This document shows positions 45,035 through 55,904 of a DNA stretch of 64,000 nt, in pieces. Within the stretch, counting starts at the first letter, position 1; the number at the start of each line of letters is the position of its first letter. Below the pieces are notes generated by a model, which saw only the letters and a list, made by a program, of their open reading frames with translations, was not told where the DNA came from and did no database searches. The position numbers were made by a program, and so were the translations under genes. Source of the DNA: Enterococcus sp. CSURQ0835 (lineage in GTDB: Bacteria > Bacillota > Bacilli > Lactobacillales > Enterococcaceae); assembly GCF_902706605.1 (NCBI RefSeq), contig NZ_CACSLH010000008.1, forward strand, positions 1 through 64,000, in the 5' to 3' direction.

Positions 45035-46285
45035 TTATTTACGGCGACGGAAAAATGGTGGTGTATCTAACTCATCTTCGTCGTCAAGTTTTACTTCATC
45101 ACGATGGAACGTGTCAAAATCTTTTTTCTCAACACTATCAAATTTTGAATCATCCACTCGTGGGCGCACATTTTCTTCTTTTCTAATATCCCAGTCACCA
45201 AAAGCTGAACGTGAATCTGAATCGGTTGTTGGTGTTGGCTCAACTTCTTGTCTTGGAGCAGGAGCTGGGGTTTTTACGACTTGACTAGTACGTTGTTGCG
45301 CTGGACGACTAGCCTTACGCTCTTTTTTTGTTGGATCAATCCCTGTTGCGATCACCGTCACGCGGATTTCATCGCCCAATTCTTCACTGATTGAGGTCCC
45401 TAAGATGATATTCACATCCCCAGTTGCAGCATTGGCTACAATATCAGAAGCATCTTGCGCTTCAAATAATGTCATATCCAAACCACCTGTGATGTTTAGT
45501 AGGACTTGTTCTGCACCATCAATTGATGTTTCAAGCAATGGTGATGAAATAGCTTTTTTCGTTGCTTCAACGACCCGGTCTTCACCAGAAGCAACACCGA
45601 TCCCCATCAAAGCAGTTCCTTGGTTAGCCATGACCGTCTTCACATCAGCAAAGTCCAAGTTGACATACCCTGGTGCTGTGATCAAATCAGAAATTCCTTG
45701 GACCCCTTGACGTAACACATTATCAGCTTCGCGGAATGCTTCTAACATCGGCGTCTTTTTATCAACGACTTCTAATAGGCGGTTGTTTGAGATGATCAAA
45801 AGCGTATCCACGTTTTCTTTCATCAAAGCAATACCTTCTGCTGCAAAGCGACCGCGTTTTGGTCCTTCAAAACTAAATGGTCGCGTCACGACACCCACTG
45901 TCAACGCGCCTAAATCTTTGGCGATGTTAGCCACAACTGGTGCAGCACCAGTTCCGGTTCCGCCACCCATTCCGGCTGTGATGAAGACCATGTCTGCGCC
46001 TTCTAACGTTTCCCGAATTTGCTGTTCGCTTTCTTCCGCTGATTTTTGACCAACTTCAGGTTGTGAACCAGCTCCTAGTCCCCGCGTATATTTAGGTCCT
46101 AATTGGATGACTGTTTCAGCTTTTGAATTTTTTAATGCTTGCACATCAGTGTTGGCAGCGATAAATTCGACGCCTTTTACGTTTTCTTCGATCATGCGGT
46201 TGATCGCGTTACCGCCGCCACCGCCGACGCCGATAACTTTTATAATCGCGCCTTCATTAATATTGTTATCTAATGAGAATTCCAT
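45035..46285 (-). CDS. ftsZ: Cell division protein FtsZ
   Basis: The tubulin-like GTPase that forms the division ring. The N-terminal [13 protein letters not shown] and tubulin signature [13 protein letters not shown] bind GTP, and a T7-loop [11 protein letters not shown] completes the active site. A flexible linker (about 320-400) leads to the conserved C-terminal peptide [11 protein letters not shown], the docking site for FtsA and SepF. The protein is 416 residues. It lies 20 bases after ftsA, with an AGGAGG RBS. Confidence 0.98.
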   Translation of the reverse strand: MEFSLDNNINEGAIIKVIGVGGGGGNAINRMIEENVKGVEFIAANTDVQALKNSKAETVIQLGPKYTRGLGAGSQPEVGQKSAEESEQQIRETLEGADMVFITAGMGGGTGTGAAPVVANIAKDLGALTVGVVTRPFSFEGPKRGRFAAEGIALMKENVDTLLIISNNRLLEVVDKKTPMLEAFREADNVLRQGVQGISDLITAPGYVNLDFADVKTVMANQGTALMGIGVASGEDRVVEATKKAISSPLLETSIDGAEQVLLNITGGLDMTLFEAQDASDIVANAATGDVNIILGTSISEELGDEIRVTVIATGIDPTKKERKASRPAQQRTSQVVKTPAPAPRQEVEPTPTTDSDSRSAFGDWDIRKEENVRPRVDDSKFDSVEKKDFDTFHRDEVKLDDEDELDTPPFFRRRK

Positions 46286-46305
46286 GCTTTTTTCCTCCTA
46301 AAGAA

Positions 46306-47655
46306 TTAATCAAAAATGTTTGAGAAGAAATCTTTGATCTTCCCGGTCACTTTTTCATCGTTTTTTGGTTTCGGCTTACTTGGTTGTTGCTGTTCTTCTT
46401 CGTACTCTTCAGCCGCTTCGTAATCATCGTAGACCGGTGTTTGAGTAACGACTGGCGCACTTGTTTGTGATGATACCGCTTGTGATGTCTTATCCCCTGT
46501 GACCGCTGTTTTGGCCAATTGGTAAACTTCACTTAACTCAGCTGCATAATTGACTAAGCTGATGACATTCGTGAAGACTGGATTACGTAAGCCCATTTGA
46601 TTAGGCACGTATAATTTGACGTTAGTTTCAAAGATTTCTTCAGCTAAATCAACAACACCTGGTAAACTAGCTGCACCACCAGTCAAAATGATCCCGCCTG
46701 GAAGATCCAACGCATCGATGGAATCTAATGCTTTTTTCGCTTTTCTGAAGATCTGTTCTAAACGCGCTTCGATGATCTCGGATAAATAGCGTTCATCGAC
46801 TTTGACTGGATCAGTCTTACCGATCACATCCACCGGGAATTCTTCGTTAGCGGACGTTCGTTCCGGATACGCATCGCCATAATTGATCTTCAATGTCTCG
46901 GCGTTTTGGAAAGAAGTGTTCAAGACAATCGAAATGTCTTTGGTGACATATTCGCCGCCTTCTTGATCTACATGCGTAAACTTCAACTGATCATCATGAA
47001 TGACTGCAGTCGTCGTTTGACCACCACCCATGTCGATCACGATCGTCCCAAAGTCTTTTTCGCCTTCTGACAAGATCGTTTCGGTTAAAGCCAGTGGTGT
47101 GATGATCGTTTGTGAAACTGCAAGACCGGCTTTTTCGACACACTTGTGAATATTGTGGACGACTGTTTTAGGTCCGGTAAAGATCAGACCTAGCATCTCC
47201 AATCGGACACCGATCATGCCCCGTGGATCTTTGATACCTTCAAAGCCATCAACGGTAAATTCTTGTGGTAATAAAGCGACGATTTGACGTTCTGGCGGCA
47301 CCGAGCGGACCATTGCAGCTGCGGCGACATTGCGAACATCTTCATCCCCGATCTCTTTTGAATCATTGTTCACTGCGATCATGCCTTGACAAGGTTCAAC
47401 TTCTAGAAGGTTAGCTGGCAATCCCACACTGACACTTTTGATTTGAATCCCGGCCTTTTCCTCGGCTTGTCTTACTGCTCGTTGGATCGCTTGGACCGTC
47501 TTGTCGATATCCACGATGATCCCACGATTGATTCCTTCTGATTTTGCATTTCCTACACCAATGATATTCATTTGGCTATCGATGTATTCAGCAACGACGA
47601 CTTTGACCGACGTCGTACCGATATCAAGGCCTACATACATTCCTGCTTTTGCCAT
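46306..47655 (-). CDS. ftsA: Cell division protein FtsA
   Basis: An actin-like ATPase that tethers FtsZ to the membrane. GLDIGTTSVKVVVAE is the N-terminal phosphate loop, VIDMGGGQTT the second, and ILTGGAASLPG the adenosine motif. The C-terminus ends in an amphipathic helix (KVTGKIKDFFSNIF) that serves as the membrane anchor, after an acidic Gln/Glu-rich linker. The protein is 449 residues. A promoter and structured leader lie in the 219-base gap upstream, so ftsA-ftsZ can be transcribed apart from the mur genes. Confidence 0.97.
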   Translation of the reverse strand: MAKAGMYVGLDIGTTSVKVVVAEYIDSQMNIIGVGNAKSEGINRGIIVDIDKTVQAIQRAVRQAEEKAGIQIKSVSVGLPANLLEVEPCQGMIAVNNDSKEIGDEDVRNVAAAAMVRSVPPERQIVALLPQEFTVDGFEGIKDPRGMIGVRLEMLGLIFTGPKTVVHNIHKCVEKAGLAVSQTIITPLALTETILSEGEKDFGTIVIDMGGGQTTTAVIHDDQLKFTHVDQEGGEYVTKDISIVLNTSFQNAETLKINYGDAYPERTSANEEFPVDVIGKTDPVKVDERYLSEIIEARLEQIFRKAKKALDSIDALDLPGGIILTGGAASLPGVVDLAEEIFETNVKLYVPNQMGLRNPVFTNVISLVNYAAELSEVYQLAKTAVTGDKTSQAVSSQTSAPVVTQTPVYDDYEAAEEYEEEQQQPSKPKPKNDEKVTGKIKDFFSNIFD

Positions 47656-47727
47656 GAATGGGATTTCCCTCCTACTTTACTTCTGTTATGTTATCTAAGA
47701 CTGAGAGTTTGCTTTTTTAAAGCCAGA

Positions 47728-47790
47728 AATATATTCCATGTAAATATATTCACTGGGATTAATTCTACCACAATTTACTACCATTGATAA
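47728..47790 (-). promoter_or_regulatory. ftsA promoter and AATATATT repeat leader
   Basis: On the minus strand, -35 TTATCA (47785-47790), a 17-base spacer ending TGG, and -10 TAGAAT (47762-47767) form a good extended -10 promoter. Just downstream, GAATATATTT occurs twice with a 15-base period (47727-47736 and 47742-47751). Because AATATATT is self-complementary, the two copies can also pair as a hairpin in the leader. The remaining gap (47791-47874) shows nothing further. Confidence 0.6.
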
Positions 47791-47874
47791 AGCAGATTCG
47801 TTACTTTCTTGTGACAAATTTATTCATTTTCCTTTAATTCTTGTGAGTAGCTAGTGGTATTTTGCTGCGAGCTT

Positions 47875-48882
47875 TTAGTTTTTTTTTTCGTGCGGATACG
47901 GATAGCTGTAGATCCCTGCTTCCATATCGACGACGCCTTGCATTTTCGCCTTGTTCATTTGTTTGACGACTTGTGGGTAATACTTCATCTTTTGATCCAA
48001 TTCAGTGATGCTGACTAAGACTTGATTGCCATCATTCATAAAGATCTGCAATAGCTCATCGTTTTCTGTCGTTGGCGCGAATTTGATCTGCGAGATACCT
48101 TGTTGGATCTCTTCAGATAATTTTTTATAGCGTGACAAAACGGCTAAGATCCGTTTCGAGCCTTTGAAATTTTCTAAGATCGGCAAATCTCCCGCGGCTT
48201 TTTTTTGATCGACAGGCATGATCTGACCGTTTTCAATGATCGGGGAGTACTTCCCATTGTGTTCTAAAAAGGCCACTTCTTTATACTCCGTTACGTTGAT
48301 CACGAATCGATTAGCACCATTGAATGTGATCGCTGCGTTTTTGATCCGTGCTTCTTTTTTCTTCAATTGTGCGACTTTAGCTTGCCGCTCAAAATATTGC
48401 GGCCACAAATTCTCCCCCACTTGAAGATCGACCGTTTTTTCGATCGCCGCTTTTGAAACGTGTTCATTATTTTCAACGCGAACACCTGCAAGCCGGCTAA
48501 AAGGCGAGATGTAATACCCCAACACAACGAGCGGAAGTAAAAACATTCCGATCAACAGCCCCATCCGTTGATATAACTTCCGATCTTTCGGCAGTCGATC
48601 GAAAAAAGGTAACTTCTCTTCTAAATCGTCGGTCGTATCAGCTGGTTCGTCAATCGGGACCGGTGGCGCATCAGCAGGAAAAACTTTTTTCTCCGCTGAT
48701 TTTTCCGCTGGTAAGTTTTCTGCTGGAGCTGATCCTTTTTCAGCTTCTGGCGCTTTTTTCTCCGCCTGTTTTTTAGTTTCGGCAGCTTTTTTCTTCATAT
48801 ATTCAAGGTTGGCTTGCTGCCACGGTGTCAGCGGGCGTTTTTTCGGTTGTTTTCCCTCATTTTTGCTGATGATCCTCACCAC
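47875..48882 (-). CDS. divIB: Cell division protein DivIB/FtsQ
   Basis: A 335-residue bitopic membrane protein of the divisome FtsQLB complex. A charged Lys/Glu/Ala-rich cytoplasmic region (1 to about 130) precedes one TM helix (GLLIGMFLLPLVVLGYYI). The extracellular POTRA domain starts at about SRLAGVRVENNEHV, followed by the FtsQ/DivIB beta domain. It recruits FtsL and FtsB to regulate septal peptidoglycan synthesis. The start is unclear: the GTG at 48882 lies 3 bases after the murG stop, and the GGTGGTGAGG there could itself be part of the RBS. Coupling to murG is likely. Confidence 0.9.
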   Translation of the reverse strand: MVRIISKNEGKQPKKRPLTPWQQANLEYMKKKAAETKKQAEKKAPEAEKGSAPAENLPAEKSAEKKVFPADAPPVPIDEPADTTDDLEEKLPFFDRLPKDRKLYQRMGLLIGMFLLPLVVLGYYISPFSRLAGVRVENNEHVSKAAIEKTVDLQVGENLWPQYFERQAKVAQLKKKEARIKNAAITFNGANRFVINVTEYKEVAFLEHNGKYSPIIENGQIMPVDQKKAAGDLPILENFKGSKRILAVLSRYKKLSEEIQQGISQIKFAPTTENDELLQIFMNDGNQVLVSITELDQKMKYYPQVVKQMNKAKMQGVVDMEAGIYSYPYPHEKKN

Positions 48883-48885
48883 CTT

Positions 48886-49971
48886 TTAAATGATTTGGTT
48901 AACTAAGTGCAATAGACGTTCCGCAGCATCGGGAATGCCTTCTTTTTTCGAAGCTTGTGCCATCGTTTCTTTTAACTCGGCGTCTCCCATGATCTCATCA
49001 ACTGCAGCCACCAAGTTATCTGCTGAAAGTTCGGCATCAGTGATCATTTTCACAGCACCGACAGCAACGAGGCTCTGCGCGTTTTTAGTTTGGTGGTCGT
49101 TGGTGACATACGGACTGGGGATCAAGATCGCCGGTAAGCCCAGCGCGGTAAATTCCGCAATCGAAGTCGCCCCGGCTCGCCCAATCAATAGATCGACATT
49201 GGCCATCACATCCGTCATATTTTTGATATACGGCTGGATCGATAAATTACTGGCTGTCTGACCTGTTAAGGTTTTTTGTAAATCGGCGTAATAGCGTTCG
49301 CCTGAAGCGTACAAGACTTGATAATCTTTTTTGGCAAATTGCGGCAGTGCACTGGCGACTGCTTGATTGATTTTTAACGCACCTTGGCTACCACCAAAGA
49401 TCAAAACTGTCGGCTGATCTGGATTCAATTGATATTCTTGTAAAACTTCTGATTTGCCGCTGGTCACGACTTCTTGCGCCCGCGGATTTCCGACTAAAAC
49501 CGTTTTTTTAGCTGGAAAATATTGGGCTGCATCAGGAAAACAAATCGCGACTCGATCTACGTAACGGCTCAAAAATTTATTGGTGATCCCCGGCACACTG
49601 TTTTGCTCGTGCACGATCGTCGGGATCTTTAATTTAGCAGCTGCATACACGACCGCTCCGGAGACATAGCCACCAGTCCCGATCACAACATCTGGTTTGA
49701 ATTCACGAATGATTTCTTTCGCTCGTTTGATGCTTTTCAAAAACAATTGAACGGTTTTGACGTTGTCTAATGACAAGCTACGTTTGAAACCTTGGATCTT
49801 GATCGTTTTAAATGGGATGCCGCTTTCGGGAACGATTTTATTTTCTAACCCGCGATGGGTCCCAACATATAAAAATTTGGCATCTGGCTGCAATTTTTCC
49901 ACGTAGCGGATAAAGGCTAAAGCGGGGTAGATATGGCCGCCTGTGCCACCACCGGTCACTAAGATTCTCAT
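48886..49971 (-). CDS. murG: UDP-GlcNAc:undecaprenyl-PP-MurNAc-pentapeptide GlcNAc transferase
   Basis: Makes lipid II from lipid I on the inner membrane face. It is 361 residues with a GT-B fold. The glycine-rich loops are [14 protein letters not shown] at the N-terminus, [10 protein letters not shown], and [10 protein letters not shown] in the C-terminal half, with the UDP-GlcNAc motif [16 protein letters not shown]. It lies 9 bases after murD and just before divIB, the usual order. Confidence 0.97.
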   Translation of the reverse strand: MRILVTGGGTGGHIYPALAFIRYVEKLQPDAKFLYVGTHRGLENKIVPESGIPFKTIKIQGFKRSLSLDNVKTVQLFLKSIKRAKEIIREFKPDVVIGTGGYVSGAVVYAAAKLKIPTIVHEQNSVPGITNKFLSRYVDRVAICFPDAAQYFPAKKTVLVGNPRAQEVVTSGKSEVLQEYQLNPDQPTVLIFGGSQGALKINQAVASALPQFAKKDYQVLYASGERYYADLQKTLTGQTASNLSIQPYIKNMTDVMANVDLLIGRAGATSIAEFTALGLPAILIPSPYVTNDHQTKNAQSLVAVGAVKMITDAELSADNLVAAVDEIMGDAELKETMAQASKKEGIPDAAERLLHLVNQII

Positions 49972-49980
49972 GGATTCACC

Positions 49981-51342
49981 CTACTTTTCTAAATTTTTCA
50001 CGGCTTGCATAAACTTGTCACCGCGAATCTCAAAATTTTTGTATTGATCCCAACTAGCATTGGCTGGTGAAAGTAAAATACTATCTCCTGCTTCACTTAA
50101 TTCATACGCTAGTGGAACAGCTGTCTCGGCATTTTCAGTGAAAATGATTTTTTCGACTCCGGCACGTTTGGCGGTCTCAGCTAACTTAGCTTGCGTCTCA
50201 CCAAAGACAACGATCGCTTTCAACCCTTTAAAGGCTGGTAATAATTCATCAAACCCATTGCCGCGATCTAAGCCGCCTGCTAGTAAGATTAATTTTGCAT
50301 TATCAAAACCACTGAGTGCCATTTCAGTTGCCAGCGCGTTCGTTGCTTTTGAATCATTATAAAACTTGCGACCATTGATTGTATCGACATATTGCGTTCG
50401 GTGGGGAACACCATGGAAAGTTTGCAAGGCTTGTTTGATCGCCTCAGTAGCTACACCTTGGATCTTAGCTACTGCAATCGCAGCTAATGCATTTTCGATA
50501 TTATGCGAGCCTGGCACACCCAGATCAGCTGCTGCCATGATCAATTCCTCTTTAAAGTATAAATTGCCGTCTGCTAAATAGGCGCCGTCGACTTTTTCAA
50601 TCGAAGAAAACGGCACGACTTGCGCTTTTGTTTGTTCACTTAAGGCGCGCCATTCTGCATCTTTCCAATTCATCACTAGAAAATCAGCGGCAGTCATGTT
50701 TTGTTGGATCTCCCACTTTGCTGCTATGTAATTTTCCCGAGTTTTATGATAATCCAAATGCGCTTCATAAATATTGGTGATCACCGCGATATGCGGATGG
50801 AATTCTTGTGTCCCTAACAATTGAAAGCTGGAAAGTTCCATGACCAACTCATCATCTTTAGTCACTTTTTGCGCGACTTCACTAGCCGGATAGCCAATGT
50901 TGCCTGCTAGATAAGCTTTTCCCTGTTGACGGTCTTGATTTAAGACAAGTCCGATCATCGTGGTCGTCGTCGTCTTCCCATTAGTCCCGGTAATGCCAAT
51001 GATCGGGCATTCCGCGATTTGATAGGCCAACTCGACCTCAGTAATGATCGGGATCTGTAATTCTTCGGCTTTTTGAACTAACGGATTGTCATAAGGAATC
51101 CCTGGATTTTTCACCATCAAAGCAAAATCTTCATCTAATAATTCGATCGGATGACTGCCGGTTACGACTTTGATTCCCATCGCCAGCAGATCTTGCGCTT
51201 CCGGATTTTCCGCAAATGGTTTGCCATCATTTACAGTCACAAGCGCCCCTAACCGATGCAATAACTTGGCCGCACTCATGCCGCTTTTGGCTAAACCTAA
51301 CACTAATACTTTTTCATTTTTATAACGCTCTACTTGTTTCAT
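49981..51342 (-). CDS. murD: UDP-N-acetylmuramoyl-L-alanine:D-glutamate ligase
   Basis: Adds D-glutamate to UDP-MurNAc-L-Ala in the cytoplasm. The Mur ligase ATP loop [12 protein letters not shown] is near residue 115, and the C-terminal domain has [14 protein letters not shown] and [11 protein letters not shown]. The ATG at 51342 (MKQVERY) is favoured because GGAG lies 9 bases upstream; the ATG three codons earlier abuts the RBS. The mature protein is about 453 residues. It follows mraY almost directly. Confidence 0.96.
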   Translation of the reverse strand: MKQVERYKNEKVLVLGLAKSGMSAAKLLHRLGALVTVNDGKPFAENPEAQDLLAMGIKVVTGSHPIELLDEDFALMVKNPGIPYDNPLVQKAEELQIPIITEVELAYQIAECPIIGITGTNGKTTTTTMIGLVLNQDRQQGKAYLAGNIGYPASEVAQKVTKDDELVMELSSFQLLGTQEFHPHIAVITNIYEAHLDYHKTRENYIAAKWEIQQNMTAADFLVMNWKDAEWRALSEQTKAQVVPFSSIEKVDGAYLADGNLYFKEELIMAAADLGVPGSHNIENALAAIAVAKIQGVATEAIKQALQTFHGVPHRTQYVDTINGRKFYNDSKATNALATEMALSGFDNAKLILLAGGLDRGNGFDELLPAFKGLKAIVVFGETQAKLAETAKRAGVEKIIFTENAETAVPLAYELSEAGDSILLSPANASWDQYKNFEIRGDKFMQAVKNLEK

Positions 51343-51354
51343 CTTGGTCATCTC

Positions 51355-52317
51355 CTACAATACGATTGCTAATGTGATTCCGGCTGCAACTAACCCGACT
51401 AGCCAAAAAACAGTATCGACTTTCCACTCTGACCAGCCAGACATCTCAAAGTGATGGTGTAACGGTGACATCTTAAAGACCCGTTTGCCCGTTAATTTGA
51501 ACGACATGACTTGGATCATGACACTAGCCGTTTCAAAAACGTAGACTAAACCGATCAAAAGCAACGTCCATTCTTGATGAAGCATCACGGAAATCGCCGC
51601 TAGCAACCCGCCTAATGCTAATGAACCGACATCCCCCATAAAGATCTTCGCCGTTTTCTTATTATAAGGAAAGAAACCGACTAAACCACCGATCACACTC
51701 AAACACATAATCAAGACTTCATACTGTTTTTGGTATGCCGCAATTATAGCATAGGCCGCAAACGAGATCGTACCTAAGCCGGCAACTAAACCATCGATCC
51801 CATCTGTCAAATTGACCGCATTGGAAAAACCGACTAGCCAAATAATGACGAATAGTCCGTACAAGATCCCTAATGGTAAATCAAAACCAAAAAGATTCAA
51901 CGTATCCGGATAGCCTTCAAAGCGATACACGCCGTAAAAAATGATCGCTCCAACGACTTGCCCAATAAATTTTTGGCGCGACGTCAACCCTTCGTTTTGT
52001 TTGTGTGCCAGTTTTAAGAAATCATCTAAAAAGCCGATGATCCCATACAACAAGAGGACAAAAATCAAAATCAACAGTGAGTTGGTCAGCTTCCCTTGCC
52101 AAGCGCCAAACCAAAGTGCCGTCAAGACTGAAGCAGCTAAAAAGCCTAGACCTCCCATCGTCGGCGTTCCCGCTTTTGCATTGTGCCATTTGGGACCTTC
52201 TTCCCGAATTTCTTGTCCTTGTTTTTTCATGTGGAAATACCCGATGATAAAGGGCATCCCTGCTACTGTGATCGCAAAACTACTAACAAAAGCTATAAAA
52301 AGTTGTGCCGCATCCAT
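51355..52317 (-). CDS. mraY: Phospho-MurNAc-pentapeptide transferase
   Basis: Makes lipid I by moving phospho-MurNAc-pentapeptide to undecaprenyl phosphate. This 320-residue membrane enzyme has about ten TM segments. The catalytic motifs are GFLDDFLKLA, NAVNLTDGIDGLVAG and FMGDVGSLALGG, with MSPLHHHFE near the C-terminus. It belongs to the same superfamily as the TagO/WecA-type gene at 16925-18043, and the shared motifs can be compared directly. It lies 16 bases after the PBP gene. Confidence 0.97.
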   Translation of the reverse strand: MDAAQLFIAFVSSFAITVAGMPFIIGYFHMKKQGQEIREEGPKWHNAKAGTPTMGGLGFLAASVLTALWFGAWQGKLTNSLLILIFVLLLYGIIGFLDDFLKLAHKQNEGLTSRQKFIGQVVGAIIFYGVYRFEGYPDTLNLFGFDLPLGILYGLFVIIWLVGFSNAVNLTDGIDGLVAGLGTISFAAYAIIAAYQKQYEVLIMCLSVIGGLVGFFPYNKKTAKIFMGDVGSLALGGLLAAISVMLHQEWTLLLIGLVYVFETASVMIQVMSFKLTGKRVFKMSPLHHHFEMSGWSEWKVDTVFWLVGLVAAGITLAIVL

Positions 52318-52333
52318 TTTTTTCTCTCCAGTT

Positions 52334-54538
52334 CTAATCTAAAGTAATGTTTAGTTTTTTCTTCCCGATTTCTGCAAATGGTTCAATGTTTTGTTTTGTT
52401 GCGTAACCTTCACCTTTGAAGCTGACTTCTATGCCTAATAAATTAGCAAGTTTCAAAATATCTGACTTCGACCAGCCACTGACATCTGGCATCGTTTTTT
52501 TGCCATCGGTGATCAAGATCAAGCGCTCATTGGCCATCGCTTTTTCACCTGGCTTACTTGATTGCTTGAGAACTTTCTTCCCATTGCCGACAACGACCGC
52601 TGATAATCCGCGTTTGTTAGCATCGCTGGCTGCTTTACTAGCAGCTAATTGGCGATAATCCTCGACTTTGATCTGTTCTTCGTCTTCTTTGGCCTTTTTT
52701 TGTTTCGTTGAATCAGTTGTCGGATCTTCTTCAAATTCCATCGCACGTCCTAATAGTGGATTGGCGATTTGAGCAAGGGAGCCGCCAGGTGTTTTTGTCG
52801 GCTGCTTCAGGGTCAAATACAAAATATATTCTGGATTTTCTGAAGGCAGCATCAAGGCGATCGAATAAATATAATTCGTGTCTCCAGTCAAATAGCGTCC
52901 GTTTTCGGCGATTTGAGCTGTCCCTGTCTTACCTGAGATGCGATAGCCTGGTACTTTATATAAGCCATATGCTGACCCATAATTTTCACTTTCGATGACA
53001 TCTCGCATATAACCCCGTACCGTATCAGCAGTCTCCGCTGTGATCGGTTCACCGACGATTTCCGGTTTAGTTTCGATCGTTTTTTTAGTCGTCGGATCGA
53101 CGGTTTTTTTGATGTAATGAGGTTGAAGCATCTTGCCATCATTAGCTACAGCCGTATACGCCCGCATCATTTGAAAATTCGTCACGCCAATCGCTTGACC
53201 GTAAGAACTCATCGCTTCATCGACCATATTGGAAGTTGGCAGTGACCCTTTGACCTCGCCTGGCAAGCCAGAGTAAGTGCTTTGACCAAAACCAAATTTT
53301 TTCATATACTCGCGCCATTTATTGCCTAGTCGTTCTTCTTGCATCACCATGCCGACATTACTGGACCACGATAACGCTTGTCGCATCGTCAACACGCCTT
53401 TAGCCCCAAAGTCATGGTCATTGATCGTAGCATCGCCGACTTTGATCTTACCGGAGACGAAGGTTTCATTTTCGTCAAAGATCCCTTCGTTGACCGCGGC
53501 TGACGTAGTGAAGACTTTCATCGTCGAGCCTGGTTCATAACTATCTTGAATCAAGAAATTCCGCCATGAACCGTTACTTCCTAAACCAGCCTTTGTTTCA
53601 GGATTGAAAGTCGGCCGTTGAGACATTGCTAAAATCTCACCGGACTTAGCTTGCATCAACATCGCGGTCATTTCTTTTGGTTGAGTCTCTTTGCTGACTT
53701 TATCCATCAACGTCTCTAAATAACTTTGCAGTCCTGCATCAAGGGTCGTATAAATATCTTCACCGTTGACGGCTTCTTTTTCTTCCGCGACAGTGCCTGG
53801 TAATGGCTTTTGCGTATTATCTTTTTGGTAGACGATCTTGCCATCTTTCCCTTTTAATACATCATCATAAGCCTGCTCTAGTCCCATCTTACCTTTTAAA
53901 ACTTCATGTTTGTCCGGCGTCGCATACCCGATGAAATGAGAAGCGAATTCCCCATTTGGATACATGCGATCCACGTGTTCGGTAAAATATAACCCTTTGA
54001 CATGTTCGCGATCCATCTGCGCTTGGATGTTGTGCTTGATTTCTTCTGAGATATTTTGACCCGCAGCACCAAATTCGACTTGGTAATATTTACTCGTTCC
54101 ATCATCATTCATCCCGTCATTTAAAATCTTCAGTGAGGTTTTCGGTTTGATGGCTAAGTGTGCTTTTAAAATTTGAGCGATTTTTTTGAAATCTTTTTGT
54201 TGGGCATAGAGCTTCTCGCCATTTGACGTATAACTTTCTGACAAAATCGCGTAGATCGAATACGAAGCCGCGTCTTCTGCGATTGCTACCCCGTTCCGGT
54301 CATAGATCGTTCCGCGCTTGGCTTTGACGACTTCTTCACCGCGATACAATTCGCTAGTCTTTTTCTCCAGCGAAGTTCCCGCAATATGTCCGCCGGCGAC
54401 CACATAAATCATCCGCGTGGCAAACAAAAAGAACAACCCAATACTCGTAGCAAATAAAAGAATACCTACTTTTTTGCGATTGTTCATCGGACTTTGATTT
54501 TTTTTGCGGATTTTTCGTTTTAATTCCTTAAAATCCAT
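52334..54538 (-). CDS. Septal class B penicillin-binding protein (PBP2X/FtsI type) with PASTA domains
   Basis: A 734-residue division transpeptidase that cross-links septal peptidoglycan. A single N-terminal TM helix (about 25-45) is followed by the dimerisation domain and the transpeptidase domain. The serine motif is STMK in EPGSTMKVF near 345, then SSN in SWSSNVGM and KTGT in SGKTGTAQ. Two PASTA-like domains close the C-terminus (MPDVSGWSKSDI in the last). It corresponds to PBP2X of streptococci and EF-PbpC types. The ATG overlaps the ftsL stop as TAATG, so FtsL and the PBP are translationally coupled. Confidence 0.95.
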   Translation of the reverse strand: MDFKELKRKIRKKNQSPMNNRKKVGILLFATSIGLFFLFATRMIYVVAGGHIAGTSLEKKTSELYRGEEVVKAKRGTIYDRNGVAIAEDAASYSIYAILSESYTSNGEKLYAQQKDFKKIAQILKAHLAIKPKTSLKILNDGMNDDGTSKYYQVEFGAAGQNISEEIKHNIQAQMDREHVKGLYFTEHVDRMYPNGEFASHFIGYATPDKHEVLKGKMGLEQAYDDVLKGKDGKIVYQKDNTQKPLPGTVAEEKEAVNGEDIYTTLDAGLQSYLETLMDKVSKETQPKEMTAMLMQAKSGEILAMSQRPTFNPETKAGLGSNGSWRNFLIQDSYEPGSTMKVFTTSAAVNEGIFDENETFVSGKIKVGDATINDHDFGAKGVLTMRQALSWSSNVGMVMQEERLGNKWREYMKKFGFGQSTYSGLPGEVKGSLPTSNMVDEAMSSYGQAIGVTNFQMMRAYTAVANDGKMLQPHYIKKTVDPTTKKTIETKPEIVGEPITAETADTVRGYMRDVIESENYGSAYGLYKVPGYRISGKTGTAQIAENGRYLTGDTNYIYSIALMLPSENPEYILYLTLKQPTKTPGGSLAQIANPLLGRAMEFEEDPTTDSTKQKKAKEDEEQIKVEDYRQLAASKAASDANKRGLSAVVVGNGKKVLKQSSKPGEKAMANERLILITDGKKTMPDVSGWSKSDILKLANLLGIEVSFKGEGYATKQNIEPFAEIGKKKLNITLD

Positions 54539-54927
54539 TATTTCACTTTCCTTAAATTATCATCGTTGATCGTAAGCCCTGCTTTCTCAGCTACTTTTTT
54601 CAATCGCTCGGAACGCGACAACTCATTTTTTTCTTGCTGAAGTTGCGTCGCTTGTTTTTCATTCTGATCGATCTTAGCTTGGATCGACGTGATCTCGTTT
54701 TGAGTTTTGCTGATTTCATTCCGGAAGTTCACCATGATGATGGCCGTTCCGATCAACAAAAGCAGCATGCCCAAGACAACCACTTTTTCCAACCGCGTCA
54801 CTTTCTTCAAGCGATCGGCAGGTGAATGAAGGATCTTGGTGGTGTCTGGCTCGTTTAGCGGTTGTTGTTGTTCATGTTCTTGGGCATAGTCAAATATCGT
54901 TTGGTCTTGGTCTTTTAATTCAGCCAT
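54538..54927 (-). CDS. ftsL: Cell division protein FtsL
   Basis: A 129-residue bitopic protein with a cytoplasmic N-terminus (about 1-48), one TM helix (VVVLGMLLLLIGTAIIMV) and an extracellular coiled coil rich in Lys, Glu and Gln (about 70-115). It acts with DivIB and DivIC/FtsB to control septal PBP activity. Sequence conservation is always low; position between rsmH and the PBP gene settles the call. It starts 5 bases after rsmH. Confidence 0.93.
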   Translation of the reverse strand: MAELKDQDQTIFDYAQEHEQQQPLNEPDTTKILHSPADRLKKVTRLEKVVVLGMLLLLIGTAIIMVNFRNEISKTQNEITSIQAKIDQNEKQATQLQQEKNELSRSERLKKVAEKAGLTINDDNLRKVK

Positions 54928-54932
54928 TCTCC

Positions 54933-55889
54933 CTATCCTTCCTTGATTTTTTCTGCAATACGTAATTTTGCGCTGCGTGCGCGGTTATTGTTCTCTAATT
55001 CTTCTTCAGAGGGAAGAATCGGCTTTTTATTTACCAGCTTTAAAATCGGCTGGAACTCTTCAGGGATCATTGGTAACCCCGGCGGTGTGTCTTTGGGCTG
55101 ACTGTATTCTTTGAAAATCGTTTTAACGATCCGATCTTCTAACGAGTGGAACGTGATCACGCTGACCCGTCCGCCAACTGCGATCACCTCGATCGCTTGT
55201 TCCAATGAATCTTCGATCGCGCCTAATTCGTCATTCACCGCGATGCGGATCGCTTGAAACACACGCTTTGCCGGATGCCCGCCCTTTCTTCTAGCTGGAG
55301 CGGGAATCGCTTCTTTAATGATGTCGACTAATTCACCCGTCGTCTCGATCGGTTGCTTTTGCCGTTTTTCTTCAATCAAACGGGCAATCTGCTTAGAAAA
55401 TTTTTCTTCACCATAACGGAAAAAGATCTTCACTAGCTGTTGATAAGAATACTCATTGACGACTTGATACGCTGAAAGTTCTGCGCTTTGATCCATCCGC
55501 ATATCAAGTGGCGCATCGTGATGGTAACTAAAACCGCGGCTGGCTTCATCTAGCTGGGGCGAAGAGACGCCTAAGTCATACAAAATACCGTCGACTTTTT
55601 CGATCCCTAGTGCGTGAAGTTCTTGTTTCAACTCCCGAAAATTCGCTTTGATGAACGTCACTTGGCCTTGTTCAACGTAGTTTGCTAAGCGAACTTTGGC
55701 ATGCTCGATCGCACTTTGGTCTTGATCAAACGCATATAAGTGCCCGTTTGGACCTAATTGGCTCAGCAGATATTCGCTGTGACCAGCACCGCCTAACGTA
55801 CAATCAACATACTGACCGTCTGATTTTAACCTGAGCCCGTCCACCGTCTCGTGGAGTAATACGGTTGTATGTTGAAAATCTTGTGTCAT
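54933..55889 (-). CDS. rsmH: 16S rRNA (cytosine(1402)-N4)-methyltransferase
   Basis: Methylates N4 of C1402 in the 16S rRNA decoding centre. It is 318 residues. Motif I is [13 protein letters not shown] near residue 33, with YAFDQD as the acidic SAM contact. [15 protein letters not shown] and the C-terminal [13 protein letters not shown] motif are diagnostic. It lies 15 bases after mraZ, with GGAGAAGG as RBS, in the normal dcw order. Confidence 0.97.
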   Translation of the reverse strand: MTQDFQHTTVLLHETVDGLRLKSDGQYVDCTLGGAGHSEYLLSQLGPNGHLYAFDQDQSAIEHAKVRLANYVEQGQVTFIKANFRELKQELHALGIEKVDGILYDLGVSSPQLDEASRGFSYHHDAPLDMRMDQSAELSAYQVVNEYSYQQLVKIFFRYGEEKFSKQIARLIEEKRQKQPIETTGELVDIIKEAIPAPARRKGGHPAKRVFQAIRIAVNDELGAIEDSLEQAIEVIAVGGRVSVITFHSLEDRIVKTIFKEYSQPKDTPPGLPMIPEEFQPILKLVNKKPILPSEEELENNNRARSAKLRIAEKIKEG

Positions 55890-55904
55890 TGAATATCCTT
55901 CTCC

